This document shows positions 7,414 to 15,954 of a DNA stretch of 19,493 bases, piece by piece (positions within the stretch are counted from its first letter, which is position 1; every line of letters begins with the position of its first letter). Made by a program: the position numbers and the translations under genes. The DNA is from Methanobacteriaceae archaeon (GTDB lineage: Archaea; Methanobacteriota; Methanobacteria; Methanobacteriales; Methanobacteriaceae): assembly GCA_017883605.1 (NCBI GenBank), contig JADGNH010000021.1, positions 1 through 19,493 on the forward strand, given 5' to 3'. Below the pieces are notes generated by a model that had not been told where the DNA came from, ran no database searches, and saw only the letters and a list, made by a program, of their open reading frames with translations.

Positions 7414-7490
7414 TGTTATCCAATATCGGATTACCGACAACTATAAATAATAGTATCGGATAACCAATAGTATGAACTGGTGGGAGGTGA
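7414..7490 (+). promoter_or_regulatory. Promoter with two PadR-type operator candidates, TATA box and ribosome binding site
   Basis: TATAAATA at 7442-7449 is a strong TATA box for the small plus-strand gene and predicts a start near 7470. An imperfect 20-bp palindrome (GTTATCCAATATCGGATTAC) lies at 7415-7434. A direct repeat of its half, TATCGGATTACC at 7424-7435 and TATCGGATAACC at 7454-7465, places operator sequence on both sides of the TATA box. GGAGGTGA at 7483-7490 is a near-perfect match to the archaeal anti-Shine-Dalgarno. Binding by the adjacent PadR protein is inferred from position. Confidence 0.7.
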
Positions 7491-7494
7491 AAAT

Positions 7495-7587
7495 GTGCAG
7501 GCTAAATTTGATCTACAACACTTCTGCTGCGGCCCCAGCGGTTGTGAAATAGAAGTAGAGTACGGAGAAATGATTGAAGCAGAATAA
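7495..7587 (+). CDS. Cys-rich 30-residue peptide, function unknown
   Basis: A GTG at 7495 opens a 30-codon frame to TAA at 7585-7587. The peptide begins MQAKFDLQHF, continues with CCGPSGC (Cys11, Cys12, Cys17) and ends in an acidic tail (EIEVEYGEMIEAE). The Cys-Cys-Gly-Pro-Ser-Gly-Cys knot suggests binding of a soft metal, metalloid or Fe-S cluster. The start is 12 nt from the first G of GGAGGTGA, the same aligned spacing as other genes here. A competing ATG at 7493 in another frame reads only 19 codons with no such motif. The gene has its own TATA box, operator repeats and a terminator-like hairpin, and is divergent from padR, so it looks like a one-gene regulon. I do not recognise a named family. 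Confidence 0.6.
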   Translation: MQAKFDLQHFCCGPSGCEIEVEYGEMIEAE

Positions 7588-7609
7588 AAGAAAACTGGCG
7601 AAATATTAA

Positions 7610-7660
7610 GGGATGCTGTAGATCAGCATTCCTATTTCCATTTTATTAATGATTTTTTTT
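7610..7660 (+). terminator. Hairpin followed by T-rich tract
   Basis: GGGATGCTG (7610-7618) pairs with CAGCATTCC (7624-7632) around a TAGAT loop, one G-T wobble in nine pairs. T-rich sequence follows, ending in a run of eight T at about 7651-7658. It lies 22 nt after the small peptide gene and directly before the end of the convergent ehbP gene, so it probably ends transcription of the peptide gene. Confidence 0.6.
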
Positions 7661-7919
7661 AACCTTCGGCCTTCAACTTCTCCAGTTTGGCCTTGGCCTT
7701 CCGGAAATTACTGAGATAATTGTCTTTTTCTGTAAGAGGGATGATTTCCAGTCCCAGCTGACGGTGTTCCTCCACCCATTCCTCATCAAATATGGGAACC
7801 TCTATCTTAATTGGTTCCAGGGTGGGATTTACCACAATAACGTTCCGGTAGGGGAAGTCGGTTTCCACGATGTATCCTCCCATGCTAAGTATGTGCTGGG
7901 GTCTTACCACGAATTTCAT
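7659..7919 (-). CDS. ehbP: Energy-converting hydrogenase B subunit P
   Basis: This 86-residue soluble protein reads RPQHILSMGGYIVETDFPYRN near its start and then IVVNPT, IKIEVPIFDEEWVEEH, before a Lys-rich helical tail. I recognise it as EhbP by sequence and by position as the last gene of the ehb series. It has no cofactor motif and no membrane segment; its role in the complex is not established. GGTGATC just before ATG 7919 is the ribosome binding site. It is separated from ehbO by a 316-nt AT-rich spacer, so its expression may be uncoupled from the rest. No ehbQ-like gene is recognisable downstream; the next minus-strand gene is padR. Confidence 0.8.
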   Translation of the reverse strand: MKFVVRPQHILSMGGYIVETDFPYRNVIVVNPTLEPIKIEVPIFDEEWVEEHRQLGLEIIPLTEKDNYLSNFRKAKAKLEKLKAEG

Positions 7920-8235
7920 TTGATCACCATGATTTTGATTTTCCAGTTTTTTGTATTGATTGAATTTATTAAAAATTGAATCTATATCAATTAAAGATTC
8001 ATTAAATCATTTTTTATAAATTATTTATTAAAATTTAAATTTTATTATTGAATTTTTTGAATTATTTTTGTAAGAGAATTTTATTGAAATTATTTTGTAA
8101 GATATGTTAAGATATAATAAAATTTTTTATTGAAATTTTTTTATTGAATTATTTTTTATAATGTTAAATTGAATTATTTTTTTTAAAGATTGTTAATCCT
8201 GATTTTACCTTGATGAAAACTTTTTTAAAGTTTCT
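7920..8235 (-). other. AT-rich spacer between ehbO and ehbP with degenerate repeats
   Basis: The 316-nt gap is extremely AT-rich. On the minus strand it carries about four copies of a motif close to AAAATAATTCAAT, spaced irregularly between about 8030 and 8190. A small inverted repeat right after the ehbO stop (GAAACTTT with AAAGTTTTC, about 8213-8234) could form a hairpin. I see no credible gene in either strand. Confidence 0.55.
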
Positions 8236-9225
8236 CTAAAGAGACGCCGCTACTATGGCCAGAACTCCCAGGATTGAAACAGCAGCTACCGTGGGATAGA
8301 ACTGCTTGTAAGTAAATATAGGGGAGAACGCACTCATCACTGCCATGAGCATGGGAAACAACAGGGCTACTATTATGGTTATGATGAAATTCGGATTCAG
8401 GATGTTAGGTGCTATCCCCAAAAACAGGGTGGCAAATAGGCTGGCCAGGACAAACATCAAGAATCCTCTGGTCAAATAATTATATGCCCTGTATTTTGCT
8501 GCGTATTCCATGTAAGGTCCCTCTATAACATCTGCTTTTGCTTTCAGAATGCCAAAGGGATATTCATTCAATAGGATCATATAACCTATGAAGAACACCA
8601 CTGCTCCCAGGGCACCGGCAACTGTAAAGAGTATGGGTCCATGTAACTGCTGGTAGGCCACAATATCTGAAAGGAAGATGCTTCCAGTCACAGCCACCGA
8701 CACGAACAGTGCAATATAGACCGGGAATGACCCGAAAGCTATTAATCTAAATGCTCGAAGAGTACTGAGTTCTTCTAAAAATCTTCGGGGCGTTTCTGGG
8801 TGTTTAGCCCCCTTTACAATGTCGGGGAATGGCATGCGTACCGAGAGGACAGATCTGGAGAGGCTTCCCATGAACATGTACATAACTTCTTCCACCTTTA
8901 AAAAACCTATAATAGCAATAACGCTGGCCAGAGCACCTACAAAGTACATTTGCGGTATCAGGAATAGCAGCAGCACCGTGACTACTAATAAGCTTATAAG
9001 TGGAAGTGCATTGTAAAGCCGTGGCATGGGGGAGTTGGGATTTATGGTCTGCTTGAAGAAGAATTTGATGGGGGCCATGATCCCCGGGCTGGTGATGGGC
9101 GGGCCTATCCTCTGCTGTATCCTGGCGTGGATGAATTTTCGTTCAATACCAGGTAGTAAAAGACTTACTATGAAGGCCACCACCAGGGTGCCCAGTACTG
9201 CTATTACGGAATATGCAACGCTCAT
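8236..9225 (-). CDS. ehbO: Energy-converting hydrogenase B subunit O, NuoH/EchB-like membrane protein
   Basis: This 329-residue integral membrane protein has about eight hydrophobic segments. It belongs to the complex I subunit NuoH family, which links the hydrogenase arm to the membrane arm. Family signatures visible are ERKFIHARIQQRIGPPITSPG near residue 35-55, the cytoplasmic loop known to face the quinone or cluster-bearing subunits, and EYPFGILKAKADVIEGPYMEY, with acidic residues on the loop equivalent to the E-channel. I choose ATG 9225 (MSVAYSV) because AAGGAGAAT lies just upstream; a longer frame to 9300 overlaps ehbN and lacks such a site. The gene follows ehbN with a 13-nt gap, and its ribosome binding site overlaps the ehbN stop. 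Confidence 0.92.
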   Translation of the reverse strand: MSVAYSVIAVLGTLVVAFIVSLLLPGIERKFIHARIQQRIGPPITSPGIMAPIKFFFKQTINPNSPMPRLYNALPLISLLVVTVLLLFLIPQMYFVGALASVIAIIGFLKVEEVMYMFMGSLSRSVLSVRMPFPDIVKGAKHPETPRRFLEELSTLRAFRLIAFGSFPVYIALFVSVAVTGSIFLSDIVAYQQLHGPILFTVAGALGAVVFFIGYMILLNEYPFGILKAKADVIEGPYMEYAAKYRAYNYLTRGFLMFVLASLFATLFLGIAPNILNPNFIITIIVALLFPMLMAVMSAFSPIFTYKQFYPTVAAVSILGVLAIVAASL

Positions 9226-9238
9226 GGTTAAATTCTCC

Positions 9239-10366
9239 TTATATCTCGATGATCTGGATCGCCCTATCTGTGCAGGTAAAACATGGATCGCACTGTACAA
9301 CGCACAGTTGGGCGTCTGTGATGTGATGGCCTATACACGCGTACTGCATGGCCCCTATGTTGGCCATGGAGGGGGTCCTGATTACGCAGTTCCGCACCCG
9401 ACCATCTTCCAGTGCATAAGAATGGTAAAGAGTTCCCCGGGGAACTTCAATATAGCTTTTGGTAAGGGGGGTGTCCTTCATCTCCCAGCTCCGGTTGGTT
9501 ATGGGGCCCGGGGGAAGGTCTCTGATAGCCTGACGGATGATCTTGATAGACTCGAAGTTTTCCATTACCCTCATTAAGAGTTGGGACTTTACATCACCAT
9601 CATCCTGAGTGATAACGTCAAATTCAAAGGGATCATACTCTTCCATATCCCTCCGGAGGTCCTTTTCCACTCCAGTGGCCCTTAAGGTGGGTCCGGTACA
9701 GGCCAGGCGAAGAGCATCTTTCTGACTGATTACTCCCACCCCGGTGATCCTGCTCATGACCAGGGGATCGGATACAAAACGGTCTGCAAAAGCTGTTATC
9801 TTCTCCTCCAGGAGATCCATACCATTTTTAATCTGTTGGATGCGCATTTCATCCAGCTCACAGCGCGGCCTGACACCCCCCAGTATGGATGCGCCGTAGT
9901 GGACCCGGTTACCTCCGATCATGCCCAGAAGTTCCATCACCGTCTCCCGAATGTAAAACAGCCGCATGGCAAAGGTCTCATGACCGAGGACTTCGCTTCC
10001 ATGGGCCAGATAAAGTAAGTGGCTGTGTAATCGTTCCAGTTCTTCCATTATAATTCTTATATAACCTGCCCTTTCAGGTACCTCTATTCCCAGGGGTTTT
10101 TCCGCGGTGAGACAGGAGTTCCAGATGTGGCTGTTGGAGCAGATACCACATATTTTTTCGGTGAGACTGTTAGCTTTCTCCACCGGAAGGCCTTCCATGA
10201 TCCGTTCCACTCCTCTGTGGTTGATTCCTACCGTTATCTCTGCGTCCCTGACTATCTCGTCCTCCACAAAAAGTCGGACCCGGTATGGTTCCAGGGCGGC
10301 AGGGTGGACCGTCCCCATGGGGATCTCGGCCTCAATGACCGTCCGTTTTTCTTTGTTATCATCCAT
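9239..10366 (-). CDS. ehbN: Energy-converting hydrogenase B large catalytic subunit, [NiFe]
   Basis: The 375-residue protein is the catalytic subunit of a group 4 [NiFe] hydrogenase. The two Ni-binding pairs are intact: ICGICSNSH (Cys73, Cys76, with His80) and DPCFTCTDR (Cys362, Cys365). HRGVER at 50-55 and the DP-C motif are typical of both hydrogenases and NuoD. After Cys365 only ten residues remain, so there is no C-terminal extension to be cut by a maturation protease, as known for some group 4 enzymes such as CooH. With EhbM it splits H2; the membrane part supplies ion-motive force so that ferredoxin of very low potential can be reduced for CO2 assimilation. Start ATG 10366 has AAGGTG upstream. 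A 121-nt repeat-bearing gap separates it from ehbM. Confidence 0.95.
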   Translation of the reverse strand: MDDNKEKRTVIEAEIPMGTVHPAALEPYRVRLFVEDEIVRDAEITVGINHRGVERIMEGLPVEKANSLTEKICGICSNSHIWNSCLTAEKPLGIEVPERAGYIRIIMEELERLHSHLLYLAHGSEVLGHETFAMRLFYIRETVMELLGMIGGNRVHYGASILGGVRPRCELDEMRIQQIKNGMDLLEEKITAFADRFVSDPLVMSRITGVGVISQKDALRLACTGPTLRATGVEKDLRRDMEEYDPFEFDVITQDDGDVKSQLLMRVMENFESIKIIRQAIRDLPPGPITNRSWEMKDTPLTKSYIEVPRGTLYHSYALEDGRVRNCVIRTPSMANIGAMQYACIGHHITDAQLCVVQCDPCFTCTDRAIQIIEI

Positions 10367-10386
10367 TTATGTTACACCTTCGTAAG

Positions 10387-10476
10387 TTTTAAATAAATCT
10401 CTTTTTTTTAAAATTTGATTTTATATAATTCTTTTTCTTAATTTAATTTTAAATAAATCTCTTTTTTTTAAAATTT
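10387..10476 (-). repeat. Perfect 30-bp direct repeat in the ehbM-ehbN gap, period 60
   Basis: Bases 10387-10416 and 10447-10476 are identical (each starts TTTTAAATAAATCTC and ends AAAATTT). The two copies are exactly 60 bp apart, with a related AT-rich sequence between. They fill nearly the whole gap between ehbM and ehbN. I see no frame of useful length here on the minus strand. Confidence 0.9.
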
Positions 10477-10487
10477 AGTTGATTAAT

Positions 10488-10930
<443 letters not shown>

Positions 10931-10934
<4 letters not shown>

Positions 10935-11014
10935 ATGATTCCTCTTAAATTTTGTGTTATATGGTTGTTAAATATTAAATTTAATTTAAATCCATTATTT
11001 CTCTTAAATTCCAT
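10931..11014 (-). CDS. Possible 27-residue peptide bridging ehbL and ehbM
   Basis: In the ehbL-ehbM gap a frame begins at ATG 11014, which overlaps the ehbL stop by one base (TAATG). It stays open for 27 codons and ends at TGA 10933-10931, which overlaps the ehbM start as ATGA. The peptide starts MEFKRNNGF and is Asn/Lys/Ile-rich. The exact fit at both ends suggests translational coupling. Against it: base composition and codon use are those of an AT-rich spacer, the motif AATTTAAGAG occurs twice inside, and the ehbL end offers AGAGGATGAG as the only ribosome binding site. It may be a coupling device rather than a functional protein. Confidence 0.35.
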
Positions 11015-11505
11015 TATTTCTCATCCTCTCGTTTTCTTATGATGGTATTATCTGCCAGATACTGGGATATAAAGGCTATTTTATCCTCAGATATTTTCAC
11101 TGGCTTTTCCAGCAGTTGTGATATGTCCAATTCCACTATACCAACGTCGTTGGGATGGATAGTTCCCGCTTCTCCAAAGAGAGCGTATAAAGGGCAGAAA
11201 TCATGGCAGTAATAGCAATATACACATTTTTCACTGTTTAGGACAGGTATTTTGGTTTTAGTCATGCCTTCCATGAGTTCCACGGGTTCATCCAGATCCA
11301 CCATTTCTATGGCTTCGGTGGGGCAGGCGTTGCAGCAGCCCCCGCAGCCAATGCAGGGAACCTCAGCTACCTTTTCTGTTGGTTTTACCCTGCCTTCCAG
11401 AATCATGCTCCGGAGTTCCATGTCGGTAACTCGATCACTGGCAAACAGAATCCTCTTTAGATTGGTGTAAGCACCCTCCAGGAATATAAGGACCAGATTT
11501 TTCAT
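11014..11505 (-). CDS. ehbL: Energy-converting hydrogenase B ferredoxin-type subunit L, 2[4Fe-4S]
   Basis: The 163-residue protein contains two [4Fe-4S] motifs: CIGCGGCCNACP (Cys51, 54, 57, 61) and CVYCYYCHDFCP (Cys94, 97, 100, 104). It corresponds to the NuoI/EchF-type subunit that receives electrons from the small subunit and sits at the membrane arm. About 35 residues between the motifs and a 50-residue acidic/helical C-terminal tail are additions to a plain ferredoxin. Its ATG overlaps the ehbK stop by four bases (ATGA), showing translational coupling with the polyferredoxin. Confidence 0.93.
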   Translation of the reverse strand: MKNLVLIFLEGAYTNLKRILFASDRVTDMELRSMILEGRVKPTEKVAEVPCIGCGGCCNACPTEAIEMVDLDEPVELMEGMTKTKIPVLNSEKCVYCYYCHDFCPLYALFGEAGTIHPNDVGIVELDISQLLEKPVKISEDKIAFISQYLADNTIIRKREDEK

Positions 11506-12863
11506 GGTTCCACCTCAAATTCCCTTTCAAACAGTATGGCCCTGGCAGGGCAGGCATTTTTACAAGCTCCACAGTAGTTGCATTTGGATTCATCTACCAC
11601 TATCCGGCCGTTTTCATCCTCTTTGATGGCCTCTTCCGGACAAATTTTAGTGCATAGTTTGCAGTTCATGCACAGCTTGTCCTGTACATATGTGAAACCC
11701 TCCTTGATGGACTTCTTTCGCATGGTTGTGGTGGGAATAGCATCAACTGGGCAGTGGATGGCACATTTCTCGCAGAGAATGCATTTTTGAGTATCAACAT
11801 CAATTGTACCTCTGCGTAGAGTTATGGCACCTTTTGGACAGATCTCTGCACATATCCCACAGGATATACAGTCCTCTGACACTTCTCCACCCCAGGTAAC
11901 GTGCTGGAAGCTGCGGGCCTCGTTTATATCACAGGATTTAACACATTTACCGCAGGAAACGCAGAATCCTTTAATTCTCTGCTCCGGATCTTCAGATACT
12001 CTTAATGTTCCCACTGGACATGCTTCAATGCATTCCATGGTCTCACATCCCTCACAGAGAGTAGGATCATGGCGTAAATGGCCGTTAATCATTTTGAGTG
12101 CTCCTTTTTCGCAAGCATCTGCACAAAGGCCGCAGTTCAGGCAGGATATAAGTTTTCCTTTTAATTCTTCTTCAGGTTCCAGTTTGTTGATCTTCACCTG
12201 GAAATCGTCAATGTAAATGGCCTGGTTGGGACATTCTTTCAGGCACTTGAGGCATAAAGTACACTTTTCGGGGTCGATGGTGCAGTTTTCTATGGCATCA
12301 GCAGGGCACACGTCCTCGCAGACCCGGCACTCAGTACATTTACCCGGTGGTTCCACATCCACCATGATAGCCTCTGTAGGGCAGTAATATTCACAGCGCC
12401 GGCAAAGGGTGCACTTCTCTGTATTGGTTACCAGGCTGGTCCTCTCCGCCAATTTTTCCTTCTTTTTGGACTTTACTGGAGGTTGAACTGTGAGGTTCAA
12501 TGATTCAAGGAATTTAAGTTGACGGTCTTCAATAACATCGTAAGCATCAACTCGGGCCTTTTCCGGGCATGCCGGAACGCAAATCCCACATCTGGAGCAT
12601 ATCCCTTTAACTACCCCTTCCTCTATTTTGATGCTGTTAACCGGACAGGTAAGCTCGCAAACACCACAAGCGTTGCACTTGTCCCTGTCCACAACGTATC
12701 CACCATATTTGTTGCGGAAAATAGCCCGGTTAGGGCAAGCCTCGGCGCAGGCCCCGCAGGTGATGCAGCTGAATGCTTTACCATCTATTAATCGAATGGC
12801 GCCTGTGGGGCATTCTTTTATGCATTCTCCAATGCCTTTGCATTGGTTAGTTGTTAGAAACAT
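11502..12863 (-). CDS. ehbK: Energy-converting hydrogenase B polyferredoxin subunit K
   Basis: This 453-residue polyferredoxin has 14 recognisable CX2CX2CX3C-type motifs along its whole length, the number known for EhbK. It probably forms an electron wire or the docking point between the hydrogenase and soluble partners. Three motifs deviate. The first (CKGIGECIKECP, residues 8-18) has Ile11 where the second Cys should be, so one cluster lacks a ligand. The eighth (CLNCGLCADAC) and tenth (CVSCGKCVKSC) lack the following Pro. The ninth (CEGCETMECIEACP) has a two-residue insertion. A Lys-rich linker (VKSKKKEKLAE) at about residue 130 separates the first four motifs from the rest. AGAAGG precedes ATG 12863. 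A 233-nt repeat-bearing gap separates it from ehbJ. Confidence 0.95.
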   Translation of the reverse strand: MFLTTNQCKGIGECIKECPTGAIRLIDGKAFSCITCGACAEACPNRAIFRNKYGGYVVDRDKCNACGVCELTCPVNSIKIEEGVVKGICSRCGICVPACPEKARVDAYDVIEDRQLKFLESLNLTVQPPVKSKKKEKLAERTSLVTNTEKCTLCRRCEYYCPTEAIMVDVEPPGKCTECRVCEDVCPADAIENCTIDPEKCTLCLKCLKECPNQAIYIDDFQVKINKLEPEEELKGKLISCLNCGLCADACEKGALKMINGHLRHDPTLCEGCETMECIEACPVGTLRVSEDPEQRIKGFCVSCGKCVKSCDINEARSFQHVTWGGEVSEDCISCGICAEICPKGAITLRRGTIDVDTQKCILCEKCAIHCPVDAIPTTTMRKKSIKEGFTYVQDKLCMNCKLCTKICPEEAIKEDENGRIVVDESKCNYCGACKNACPARAILFEREFEVEP

Positions 12864-12941
12864 GAGTTATACCTTCTCTTTATTCATCCTAATAGTAATG
12901 TTTATTATCTTTATTCCAAATCCTCCTAAATGACCAGGGTT

Positions 12942-12949
12942 ATTTATAT
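12942..12949 (-). promoter_or_regulatory. Possible internal promoter ahead of ehbK
   Basis: ATATAAAT on the minus strand (12949-12942) could serve as a TATA box. It would start a transcript near 12920, about 60 nt before ehbK, and drive ehbK to ehbP separately from the membrane subunits. In AT-rich sequence such a match is weak evidence. Confidence 0.3.
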
Positions 12950-13090
12950 TATTTTCAAATCCTCTAATGAATTTGGATTATTATTCTTATTTCCTAATGA
13001 ATTTGAATTATTATTCTTATTTCCTAATGAATTTGAATTATTATTCTTATTTTTCAAATATTCTAATAAAATTGGTTTATTTATCTTCAT
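12944..13090 (-). CDS. Possible 48-residue Asn-rich repeat peptide between ehbJ and ehbK
   Basis: ATG 13090 lies 6 nt after the ehbJ stop, with AGAGGAT in the end of ehbJ as ribosome binding site. The frame is open for 48 codons to TAA 12946-12944. The peptide begins MKINKPILLEYLK and then repeats a ten-residue unit (N-S-L-G-N-K-N-N-N-S) about three times. The unit comes from a 30-bp tandem repeat, which keeps frames open by itself. It is thus uncertain whether this is a translated peptide or a spacer expansion. Position and spacing are like those of true genes in this operon. Confidence 0.3.
   Translation of the reverse strand: MKINKPILLEYLKNKNNNSNSLGNKNNNSNSLGNKNNNPNSLEDLKII
12961..13050. 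repeat. Tandem repeat, three copies of 30 bp
   Basis: Units at 12961-12990, 12991-13020 and 13021-13050; the last two are identical and the first differs at three positions. More degenerate copies are visible on both sides (about 12886-12960 and 13051-13090), each with a CCTAAT-like box that reads ATTAGG on the coding strand, like a damaged ribosome binding site. The whole ehbJ-ehbK gap may have grown from one such segment. Confidence 0.85.
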
Positions 13091-13096
13091 TCCAAT

Positions 13097-13365
13097 CTAA
13101 TCCTCTATTTGACCGAGAGCCTTTGGCTTCCCGAATATTAGTTTTCCCAGGATGATACCCACAGCACAGGCCATAAATCCGCTGGCTAATGGTACATCCA
13201 GGTAGTAGGGGAACGGTCCCAGTAAATAGGCTACAACTAGGGCTACAATTAGAAACACGACATATACCGATGCGCCGAATTTAAGCTTGCTCTCTGGGTC
13301 TTCCTTGATTCGGGTTCCCAGAACAAATCCCAGAACAAATCCCAGGATAAGTGGACCTGCATAGA

Positions 13366-13369
<4 letters not shown>
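13097..13369 (-). CDS. ehbJ: Energy-converting hydrogenase B subunit J, membrane protein
   Basis: This 90-residue protein has about three hydrophobic segments: GPLILGFVLGFVLG at the start, VYVVFLIVALVVAYLLG in the middle and GFMACAVGIILGKLIFG near the end. Short Lys/Glu loops separate them. No cofactor motif is present. The assignment as EhbJ rests on order after ehbI and on overall character. Its ATG overlaps the ehbI stop by four bases, so it is translated with it. In the complex it would be a small membrane-arm subunit of unknown role. Confidence 0.85.
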
Positions 13370-14116
<747 letters not shown>

Positions 14117-14124
<8 letters not shown>

Positions 14125-14452
14125 TTAAACTCCCCCAGTAGAACAGGACAATTACTATGGCTAGTGCCAGGACAACGTAAAAGGTCATGTTGAATAGAGA
14201 GTCATTCAGTTCTCTTTTAAGTCGGGGCATGAGCGGCATGGCCAGTATAGCAGCAAATAAAACCACTAAAACTGCCACTATCATCAACACGTTGCTAACC
14301 AGTCGCAACATTATCAAGGCAACCAGTAACGATGATATTAGAGTAATTTCTGCGGTGAGCATGGATGAAGTGGATACATTAGTTACCAGCCCATCAGAAT
14401 CGGCTTTTTGAGCTTCTTTTATCCTTTTAACAATTAAATCGTAGAGATTCAT
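14117..14452 (-). CDS. ehbG: Energy-converting hydrogenase B subunit G, membrane protein
   Basis: This 111-residue protein has a hydrophilic first 30 residues (LIVKRIKEAQKADSDG) and then three hydrophobic segments: LISSLLVALIMLRLV, LMIVAVLVVLFAAILAMPLM and MTFYVVLALAIVIVLFYW. I see no cofactor or antiporter signature; the name comes from its place between ehbF and ehbH. Its start overlaps the ehbF stop by four bases and its end overlaps the ehbH start by eight. Confidence 0.85.
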
Positions 14453-15954
14453 GGCATGCCTCCTGCTAGGTTGCTGGATATTGCTTGCAGAAATCCAGTG
14501 GCTAATTGTGGGAACAGACCAAAGATCAAACAGACCACCAGGAACACTATTAGCGAAAGAATGGTTGCCCGGGGTATCTTTTCGTTCTTGATCTCCAGGT
14601 CTGCAGGTTTAGGCCGCATGTAAACGGCGTGAAATGCTTTCATAAATGTCATGAAGGTTACGATACTCAGCAGTATCATTATTACCCCTAATTCTGGTAA
14701 TCCTGCTTGAATAGACGCCTGTATTAGCATTAATTTACTCTGGAAGGCGTTAAGAGGAGGCACACCGGCCATTGCAAAACCAGCTAAGAGAACCAGCAGT
14801 GCTACCAGGGGTGTTTTAACCATCATACCCCCCAGTTTGCGGATATCACTCTCACCGGTCTGGTAGTATATGACGCCAAATCCTATGAAGAGGAAAGCAG
14901 TGATTACTACCTCGTTGATGGCCTGGAAGAGTCCAGCGGTTATTCCGTAAGCAGTTCCCAATCCTAAACCGATTCCTATGTAACCCAGCTCTCCCACCGC
15001 CAGGAAACCGATCATACGTTTGAGGTCTGTTTGCAGGAGGGCCATGGTAATTCCCAGAATCATGGCCAAGAGAGAAACTCCCAAAATAATCATCTGGGAA
15101 AAGGGCAGGTAAGAGAATATGCGCAGGATAATTATTCCCAGGGCTATGAGAGTAAACACTGAAAACGCCTGTAGTAGAGCAGCGCCGTGGGGTAGAGCTT
15201 TACTGTATATGGCGGATTTAATAGTGTGGAATGGTGGCAATCCTGAACCGTAGAGCCAGCCGAAGACAATTAATCCACAGGCCATCAAAAGCACCGGGTT
15301 CTTAGGATCTACTACTCCAATTTTTAAGGATGCAATGATATCTGTGATGTTAACGTTCCCTGTAACTCCCAGGAGAAGTGCAATTCCTAATAGTAGTAAT
15401 GGGGATGTAATACTTCCCAGTATCATGTATTTAAGGGCAGTTTCGTAGTTACCCTTCACTCCAGATACTAGTACTATTCCTACCGTTGCCAGGGCCATGA
15501 TTTCAAAGAACACGTAGAAGTTGAAGATGTCATCGGTGAGGAGTAGGGCAATAACAGAGGCAACTCCCATGAACATCATGAACCCATAGACTCCAGACGG
15601 CCTTTTAGTCTCGAATAGTGAGACCAGTATAGCCAGAAAAGCCACCAGCCCCAGTATGAATATGAAAAGCTTCTGAGCATCCTGAAATGCATAAGTAATG
15701 GCCGGGTGGAAGGTGTTAAGAACAGTTCCGGTTATTAAGGAGGGCAGTCCCGTGGACAAGGTGGGGTTCTGTGCCAGTGGAGCATATCCTCCAAAGTAGT
15801 GTATTCCATAGCTTGCCAAAATTGGGAGCAGAGGTAAGGTAAGAGCCAGTATTATGGCAATTGCCTTTATGGTTCGGTCCTTTTTATGGAGCAAATTCAG
15901 GAACAGAGCACATATTATGGGAACAATAACCATTAAAGGTATTAAGAGGTTCAA
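14449..15954 (-). CDS. ehbF: Energy-converting hydrogenase B subunit F, NuoN/MrpD-like antiporter subunit
   Basis: The 501-residue protein has about 14 hydrophobic segments and is the main ion-translocating subunit. Family features are FYVFFEIMALATVG, which holds the conserved membrane Glu near residue 155, and GSGLPPFHTIKSAIYSKALPHGAALL, with the Lys and His residues of the broken-helix channel near 230-260; MIGFLAVGELGYIGIGLGLG is also typical. The start is TTG at 15954, preceded by AAGGAGG 12 nt upstream in aligned spacing; no ATG or GTG fits better. The start codon overlaps the stop of a 29-codon frame (TTGA). It overlaps ehbG by four bases. Confidence 0.93.
   Translation of the reverse strand: MNLLIPLMVIVPIICALFLNLLHKKDRTIKAIAIILALTLPLLPILASYGIHYFGGYAPLAQNPTLSTGLPSLITGTVLNTFHPAITYAFQDAQKLFIFILGLVAFLAILVSLFETKRPSGVYGFMMFMGVASVIALLLTDDIFNFYVFFEIMALATVGIVLVSGVKGNYETALKYMILGSITSPLLLLGIALLLGVTGNVNITDIIASLKIGVVDPKNPVLLMACGLIVFGWLYGSGLPPFHTIKSAIYSKALPHGAALLQAFSVFTLIALGIIILRIFSYLPFSQMIILGVSLLAMILGITMALLQTDLKRMIGFLAVGELGYIGIGLGLGTAYGITAGLFQAINEVVITAFLFIGFGVIYYQTGESDIRKLGGMMVKTPLVALLVLLAGFAMAGVPPLNAFQSKLMLIQASIQAGLPELGVIMILLSIVTFMTFMKAFHAVYMRPKPADLEIKNEKIPRATILSLIVFLVVCLIFGLFPQLATGFLQAISSNLAGGMP

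Noticed and set aside
7472..7552. Alternative frame MNWWEVKMCR over the small peptide gene.
   Set aside because: Its ATG lies upstream of the ribosome binding site and at the predicted transcript start; the GTG frame fits spacing and has a Cys motif. The internal ATG at 7493 is not fully excluded.
11824..12216. 130-codon plus-strand frame opposite ehbK.
   Set aside because: It is a shadow of the polyferredoxin; the repeated Cys motifs give low stop density on the other strand.
12961..13050. CRISPR array.
   Set aside because: The 30-bp units are contiguous with no unique spacers, and no cas genes are present.
12967..13155. Plus-strand frame encoding a Tyr/Asn-rich decamer repeat (MNLNYYSYFL type).
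   Set aside because: It is the antisense reading of the 30-bp tandem repeat, runs into ehbJ on the opposite strand, and has no promoter or ribosome binding site.
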